DNA of 64,000 nt from assembly GCA_027924585.1 (NCBI GenBank), contig BSBM01000609.1:62001-126000 (forward strand), in the 5' to 3' direction. Made by a program: the position numbers and the translations under genes. Numbering within the stretch: the first letter of the stretch is position 1; each line of letters starts with the position of its first letter. A model generated the notes under the pieces. The model was not told the origin of the DNA. It made no database searches and saw only the letters and a list, made by a program, of their open reading frames with translations. Positions 57,291-64,000 of this stretch are shown in pieces. The stretch is from Larix kaempferi. Taxonomy: Eukaryota; Streptophyta; Pinopsida; Pinales; Pinaceae.

Positions 57291-57835
57291 TGAAGTTTTA
57301 GAGGTGATAAAACTAGGTGGCTATTGCATATAAATTTATTCTACAGTTCATGGCTCATTGCATTCTATAGTTCTGTGATCTTATCAAAACCTACAACTGA
57401 CTTATCGTTCTTCTCTGTCACTGCCTTGGAAGGCAAAGCACTGACAGACGATTTACTGAGCATTAATATTTTGCATATCTTTAGGATTAATATATTTCAT
57501 ACCTCAGGACACTCTGTACAGAGTAATAGTAATGGTAGGTAAACATTATGCACTTTAGAAGAGTACTTTAGGATTTGAATTGCATTTGTCTATACCAATT
57601 AGTAATGGTTGTTTTCAGTTTGATAATTTGATTATGATATAAAAACTTAAAAAATAAATAAGTTTTAGGTTGATTATACAAATCTAGAAAAAAACTAAAA
57701 AACCCTATCATATAAGAAAAATTTATAGAATTTATTATATTAAAAAAATAAAAATAAAAATATATAAAATTATGGACATTCAAATAAAAAAATCATATGA
57801 TAAGTGACATAATTGCATTCCCATAACTCTATCTC
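57291..57835. other. Spacer
   Basis: AT-rich. Contains the second copy (57348-57402) of the 55-bp segment at 54449. No gene. Confidence 0.55.
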
Positions 57836-58463
57836 TTCATTCCCATAACTCTTGTGAGCATTGTGCAAGGGCCCCAAACCATAACATTAGGCTTTGTTGG
57901 CATCTTATTGATGAACTATTTTGCTTCCTCGAATCATCCAACCCAACTAAGAAGATCAGTCATGCACACATAGTGTTGCATCCAATACAGGAACCCAATA
58001 TTTATCCATCGCTTTTTAATACCCAAGGCCTTAATCCACCAAGCCCAACTAATTGCATGTTGAAAAAACCCTAGTTGATCTCCTTCATCTACCCAAAAAA
58101 TTGAATCACCTCATTTGCAAGGCCATTATAGGACAACCTAGTAATCACATAGCTCCATGAAGTACACTCTCGCTAAGGCATTTTGTCAAACACTTGACGT
58201 GATTCCTACATGCACCCACATTTTCCATACATCTCAATGATCTTATTATCCAGAGAGACATCAAACCTAAGCCTAATTCCAATCATGATTTATTGCACGT
58301 TCCTTCGCTCTTCGGACGCTTTCCAATCAGCACAACATTGCATAATGTAAACATAAATGATGGAATACGTAGGAATAACTTACTGTTGTGTGTTTTTGAA
58401 TATCTTCATGGCTTCATTTAGCTTCCCTTCCTTAGATGAAATCCTCAATGACTGCACTAGTTT
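57836..58463 (-). pseudogene. PPR protein pseudogene
   Basis: Minus-strand remnant of a pentatricopeptide-repeat gene of the plant organelle RNA-editing type. Recognisable pieces, in one direction, are EGKLNEAMKIF, a segment like YVYIMQCCADWKASEE, LDNKIIEMYGKCGCM, ESRQVFDKMP, TSWSYVITRLSYNGLANE, and, after degenerate sequence, MPTKPNVMVWG in a shifted frame. Several TAGs (for example after GKCGCM and after FDKMP) interrupt it and it lacks both ends. Functional members bind organelle RNA; this copy cannot. Confidence 0.78.
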
Positions 58464-59263
58464 CCCTAGTACCTCCACTATAAGAATCCCTCACCTAGCC
58501 TTTGGCCCAAGTGTTGATCTTGATTTTTTAGTGACACCTTCATCATTTGGCACCATCGTTGTTCTTCCCTTAATTCATTTTTTGACCACCTTAGTAGTCT
58601 ACTCCCCCACATTAAATTTTCTATGAAAACCCAAAAGGACAACTCTTTTCCATTCCTCGATGTTCAAGTTACCCATCTGTTAGATGGCTCCATTTCCCAC
58701 CAAGTTTGCCGAAAGAAAATAGTTACTAATAAACACCTTCATACCCAATCCAATCACCACCATACTAAAAAAATATGCAATTCTTAAAACTCTTATAATC
58801 AACACCATTTTAATTTATAATCCACACCTCCTAAACAAAGAGAGATCCCACATCAAATCCCTTTAAGCAAATTGCTATTCTCTTTCCCAAAAAAACTACT
58901 ACAAAAAACCTATGGATTTAGCTAGATTGCATGCACTTTTGAACTAGTATTAGAAATAGCTACTTGAGATAGATATAAATTTTTGAGCCAAGTAGATTTT
59001 AATGACTATCTAAATAAATTTTGATTTAGAGAAGGAGAATCAAGTTGAGAAGAGAGAGGGAAACATTGAAGACAACTCTAGAGATACGGGGAAGAATGCT
59101 GAGGGACTATATCTTCAGTTTTATGAGACATGCAAAACGAAATTATATACAAAAGAGGAACATTTATGACATATAGCAAAATCCATCAATCCTTATCTAT
59201 ATCGTTAGATTCAACAACACCACAGTGACATGTAGAAAACTCATTTGGTCTCCATCTATAACC
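58464..59263. other. Spacer
   Basis: May include the decayed N-terminal part of the PPR pseudogene (58464-58640), otherwise AT-rich with nothing recognised. Confidence 0.5.
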
Positions 59264-59578
59264 TTAGAATTTGAAATGTGAAACTTGAAATAGAATTTGA
59301 AATTTGAATTTGACTTTTGAAATGAACAATTTGAAATGTGAAATTTGAAATAGAATTTGAATTTGAAATTTGAAATTTGAAATAGAATTTGAAATTTGAA
59401 TTGAATTTGAATTTGAAATGTAAAATTTGAAATAGAGTTTGAAATTTGAATTTGAATTCTCAAATTTGAAATAGAGTTTGAAATTTGAATTTGGATTTGA
59501 ATTTGAAACAGAATTTGAAATTTGAATTTGAATTTTAAATGTGAAATTTGAAAGAGAATTAGAATTAGAAATTGAAAT
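59264..59578. repeat. GAAATTTGAATTT low-complexity repeat
   Basis: About 315 bp of irregular (GAAATTT)/(GAATTT) units. Long frames through it are artefacts. Confidence 0.9.
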
Positions 59579-61617
59579 GTGATGCAGAGAGTTCTGAAGA
59601 GAGAACTTCATTGCTTTGTGCTCTGCGACGCACGGGAGGATCTGACGTCCCCAAGAGGGCGACCATTGGTAGCGCTCCCGTTTACCGAGGATGAGGCCAT
59701 GTTGGGGTCGGCTGCCACTGGTGGAAGCAACAGGAGAGCTAGTGTGTCGGTTCATCTGCACAACATACATATTGATCCCTAGGTGGGGGATGCACGGCAA
59801 GACTCAAGTGCATGAGGTGCATCAGGTGCATATTTTTTGTTAGATACATTTTCAGTAAATTTTTAGTATATAATGCACCAAATTTCAATTGCAAGTTATA
59901 ATATATATTTTTAGTAACATTTTTGTTTTGGTTTGGATCGTAGGTGACCCATCAGGGGGATTGTACGACGATGAGGTCAGATGCATCACTCTCACTGATA
60001 TCACTACCCAGCGAGAGTGGGTGCACATTGAGGGAGGATTCTCCCACATGACGATATTTATTCATGATGTTATCAGCAGTGGATGAGATGTTGGCCCTCT
60101 ACAAGAGGGTGGGACCTCTTAGTGACATTTGGCGTTATTCATGCCATAGGAGGAGACAAGATGTCATTGGGATCCACAAATGGGAGGATGTCAAAGTTTC
60201 CATAAAAGGGAATGACATCAAGGGTACTTTGTTCGACATCCCTCCTAACCGCCCTTCTATTCAACCGCTTAGACTCAAGGAGTTTAAGTTGGAGGCCGCT
60301 GCACCATATATATATGATAGATTAATCAGAGTGTGGGGCATGTTCCCCCACCATGACCAGGTCCCATTATACTTTGCAAAACATATTTATGCAGAGTTTG
60401 TTTTGGATATGCACCCAGATTACACCAACACAGGGTCCAGGTTCTTTGGGGATGGTAGGGGATGCTCCTACCAATGTCTTGGAGATCGGAGAGACCATGA
60501 CTTCATGCCACCCCCTGCAAGGATGGTACTGATTCCAGACAGAATGGTTATCAGGTCGGAGGACATGGCACAGTCATCCCAGCTTGCTGCAAAGGCTAGA
60601 CATGACATTGCAGAGTCGTTGTTCACTGCCATGGGCAGTGCTGTTGTTCCTGTGCATGGAGAGGCATCTAGACCACCCCCTGCACTTGTAGAGCCAGAGA
60701 TAGAGTATGTCGATAGTGACCTGCTCAGGAGTTTGGATGGTGAGGCCATACTGGGGTATGCTGAGTCAACCCGAGATGCATACTTTTGATTGTATCGTAG
60801 ATATGTCGCTCCAGGATAGGTATACTTTTGTACAATTATGTATATATGTTCTTCATGTTACATCATATTATATGTCGTAAATTGAATGGTTAATAATACT
60901 TAAGGGAGTTGTATTCTATTGCTCCATGCAGGGGACCACATTCATGGATCAACTCTTTACTAGTGAGCCATCGGTTGGTCCATCTGTTCGTCCCAACCCG
61001 CGAACGACAATAGTCGAGGTAAGTTATAATTTATGTTCTAATTTAATTTGAGTTTATTATTTCCCAGTTTAAATAATTTATTTTTTATTTCTTAATTTTC
61101 AAGATTTTATGTCTTAGATCTTAACTTCAAATGAATTCCAAATTGTACAGGGCAAAGGAAAGGGCATTGCTCCTGATGATAGACATGAGGACTGCGAAGG
61201 TCCTGACCAGCTGGGTCTAGACACAGAGGTGAGTTTTAATTTATGTTCCAATTCATGTTATTTAATCACATTTAGTAATTTATTTTTATACTTTATGTTT
61301 CAATTTTTGAATTATAACTTAAATTATGTTTTAGTTTTAATTTTTAATAAATCTCTTATTACATCTAATGGCATATAACACAGGCATCGCTACGGGCAGG
61401 TGTTGATGCTGCAATGGATTTCACATTTGATTGGGATGCAACTCAAGCACGTGGTCCTGATGAAGGGCCATCTACCTAGATTCCTACCCAGATGCCAGAT
61501 ATCACCATTGACTCGACGAAGATCGAGGCATTCTTTCATAGTTTACCACCTCATAGCCATCATCGGTCTACTACACACGAAGGCAGTCAAGGGCCTCGTG
61601 GGGGTAATGGCCAATGA
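59579..61617 (+). pseudogene. Decayed multi-exon gene H, family unknown
   Basis: Five exon-like segments with canonical splice sites and matching phases: 59579-59825 (start uncertain), 59944-60819, 60932-61018, 61151-61228 and 61384-61617; introns 118, 112, 132 and 155 nt. The last three introns are phase 0 and the last three exons read through in one frame to a TGA at 61615-61617. Exon 2 holds the best-preserved part (60064-60789): RRRQDVIGIHKWEDVKVSIKG, RLIRVWGMFPHHDQVPLYFA. The C-terminus is Pro/Ser/Gly- and His-rich. It has a frameshift near 60073 and stops at 59780, 59813, 60787, 60817 and 61477, all TAG or TGA that could come from CAG or CGA. I do not recognise the family. It could be a host gene or the gene of a DNA transposon. 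Confidence 0.6.
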
Positions 61618-61880
61618 GTTGATGATCTATACATTTCCATGTTTTGGATATTTTCATATTTTATATATTTTCATGTTTTGGATTATCTATGTATATGTTT
61701 TTATGTTTTGGATATGGATTTCTATCATTTATACATGGAATTTTATCATATATGTACTTTGGATATGAACTTTTGGATATTTTGTTACATATTTTGTATA
61801 TTTTATCATATTGATTTCTTCATGTGTATTTTGTATCTGATTTGAAATCGATCAAGTTTTTTATATTACATATGGATATA
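61618..61880. repeat. TTTTGGATAT-rich low-complexity stretch
   Basis: Irregular repeats of CATGTTTTGGATAT and TTTCATATTTTATA. Confidence 0.6.
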
Positions 61881-62660
61881 GTTATTACAGTTACAAATTT
61901 ATGTTTTGTCGTTGCAAATGCGAATTTAATTTACAATGATTACAATATAAAAGTTCAATCTCTATGTGTAGTTACAATTTAGTTCAATTTAAAATGCAAA
62001 TTTCGAGTACATTACACAACATCTTCCAAAATTTAGAATTGAATACATACATTACAATTTAAAATTGAAATTACAATTCCAATTCAATTCCAATATAAAA
62101 TTTTAAATTTAATGTGTAATTTCAATTCCAATTCAATTCCAATTTAAAAGCTCATTTTCAACTACATTACAATTGCATAAATAAAATCAAAATTTTAAAT
62201 TAGAATACATTTGAAATTACAATTACATTATGTTGTCTACACATTACAATTCAATTACAATTTACACATTCCAATTCAATTACAATTTAAAATTAAAACA
62301 TAAAATTTAATGTGTAATTTCAATTGAAAATTCAATGTGTTGTTCCAATTTAAAAGTTTAATTTCAATTACATTGCAATTGCATTTGAAATAAATTTTTT
62401 AAATTAGAATACATTGTACAATCTAAAATTTAAATTTTACAATTTGACATTGTATAAATGTGTTTTAAATTCTCAATAACATTACAATTGTATTTGAAAT
62501 CAAAATTTAAAATTAGAATACATTTGAAATTGAAAATTGAAATTATAATTGCATTATGTTGTCTACACATTACAATTCAATTACAATTTCCACATTCCAA
62601 TTCAATTACATGCAAAATTTAATGTGTAATTTCAATTGAAAATTCAACGTGTTGTTGTAT
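61881..62660. repeat. AATTACAATTT low-complexity block with about 300-bp duplication
   Basis: Dense AATTACAATTTAAAATT variants. About 62210-62345 is repeated at 62515-62655, both containing ATTATGTTGTCTACACATTA and TTTAATGTGTAATTTCAATT. Confidence 0.75.
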
Positions 62661-63540
62661 ACAAGAATGTTTTTGTCCATTGAGAGTGTGAAATATCCCT
62701 TGAGACAAAATTCTCTAATTACAACCAACCAATGTTTGATTGATGCCATTTTGGTATTGTTTGTGATAGATCTCTATCAAATTCAGAAATATTTGGTGTA
62801 ATAACAAGTTCTATAGTATGTAGGTGATATTTATGTTCTTTTCTTTTAAGTGTGTGCTCTAATCTAAAGTAAAAAAAGTATGGTTTTTTTTCTTGACAAT
62901 GAGCAAAACCACCTAGTTAATATAAGAAATGAAAATATGTTGATAGAAGATGCCTGTACAACTATGGTAGAAAGATTCAAAGAGAACCAATATGTTGAAG
63001 GGTGGTGTTTGTGCTAATAACAATGGAGTATTATGCATCACCTCATTTTTTTAATCCACACAGTCATTTAAGGTTTTAAGAAAGGAACAAATTGTTATGT
63101 CAAAGTCTTGCCAAATTTCATTATTACTTTTCCATGTCTATAAAAAACAAAGGCATGTACAAGTTGTGTTTTGGTTTGATAATTGAGGTTTTTTTACGCA
63201 AGCAAGGCCATATAATACTAACTAATTTCCCTCAAAGAGATTCCATGCCTATGCGTGCAAAATTGCATGATAAAGATGGTTTTTGATGCATGCAATCCAA
63301 AAATTGAGAAGGTTTGATGGTTAGAAATTATAGTGAATGTTTGTGAGTTGTGCCATATGTTATATTCCATGTAGCACCAAGTGCCAATATTTTTATTAAA
63401 TGGAATGAGGAGATGCAAAAAAATTTGGTCCTAACTTTGATATGTTCAATAACAAAACTAATTGATTATTGTTGAATGAAACCTTTTTTCAATACATTGG
63501 TATTTGATAATATTTTTATATAATTGATAATGAAATACAA
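62661..63540. other. AT-rich spacer, nothing recognised
   Basis: Only short frames without motifs. Confidence 0.55.
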
Positions 63541-63785
63541 TGTAATTGATGATGAAATACAATGAATGGATTGTAATGTATATAATTTTGCATTTCAAAT
63601 CAAAATTTAAAATTAGAATACATTGTACAATTTACAATTTTACATTATATAGATGTATTTTAAATTCTCAATTACATTACAATTGTATTTGAAATCAAAA
63701 TTTAAACTTATAATGTACATTACAATTTAAAATTGAAATTTTACAAATACATTATATTGTCTAACATTACAATTCAACTATCTAG
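63541..63785. repeat. AATTACAATTT low-complexity block, second
   Basis: Same word family as 61881-62660. Confidence 0.65.
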
Positions 63786-64000
63786 TAGACCTTTAATATT
63801 GTTTTTAAAGCATTTAAACAAATATCTATAAAACTATTATGGAGGAAGTTCATGGAGCACTGACCATACATTCAAGTGTATTCACATTGGAGCACCATGA
63901 CCCAATTTTCACAAAATCCTCCCATCCAGTATTTTTATTCTTGGCATTTAATCATCTACAAAAATACATTTATAAAACAACCTCCACAAAAATCTCCAAA
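63786..64000. other. Window end, nothing recognised
   Basis: AT-rich sequence without a supported feature. Confidence 0.5.

Noticed and set aside
59264-59800. 178-codon minus-strand frame rich in Ser, Asn, Phe and Lys
   Set aside because: Runs through the GAAATTT repeat; the non-repeat part is antisense to exon 1 of gene H.
1-64000. tRNA, rRNA or other structural RNA genes
   Set aside because: Only tRNA-complementary primer sites were seen; I found no cloverleaf or rRNA-like segment by reading.

Overview
This is a repeat-dominated stretch of a seed-plant nuclear genome. The evidence is plant Copia and Gypsy LTR retrotransposons primed by initiator tRNA-Met, a Tat-like Gypsy polyprotein with an extra archaeal-type RNase H, a decayed PPR gene, and AT-rich spacers. 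The large nested elements and slow decay by C-to-T change fit a big genome such as a gymnosperm, but the sequence alone does not fix the species. I see no intact host gene.

Layout. (1) 1-6289: a roughly 3.7 kb tandem duplication of a minus-strand gag-protease element (B), each copy fused to the tail of a Copia LTR, with a 7-unit 53-bp minisatellite between the copies. (2) 6045-10803: a decayed plus-strand Copia element (C) whose 5' LTR survives only as 153 bp. (3) 10804-48590: an old plus-strand element (O) with LTRs of about 2.2 kb and no recognisable pol. It hosts the other insertions. C sits in its 5' LTR. A minus-strand Copia derivative (M, 13783-38780, TSD CAATA/CAGTA) sits in its interior. 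A young plus-strand sister of M (P, 41565-48571, TSD TAAAT) sits near the end of its 3' LTR. Inside M lies an 18-kb Gypsy element (G, 15214-33200, TSD TGTCC). (4) 48591-57300: AT-rich spacer with Copia remnants, two of which converge on one LTR, plus a compound minisatellite. (5) 57836-58463: a PPR pseudogene. (6) 59579-61617: a decayed multi-exon gene of unknown function, followed by low-complexity AT-rich repeats to the end.

The most notable object is G. Its two LTRs are 5401 and 5402 bp, and each carries what looks like a complete gene: a TATA box, a 466-nt 5'-UTR intron with canonical ends, and a reading frame of about 1043 codons for a globular plus coiled-coil protein. A second TATA box follows the frame. 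G also has an archaeal-type RNase H between protease and reverse transcriptase. Its 2024-codon polyprotein has 12 stops but no frameshift, and the stops are all explicable as C:G to T:A changes.

M and P form a second notable system: internally deleted Copia derivatives that lack gag and integrase. They carry an 11-bp hairpin at the transcription start and an array of short hairpins whose two arms vary together. P has only about 3 differences between its 649-bp LTRs, yet lacks the RT active site, so it was probably mobilised in trans.
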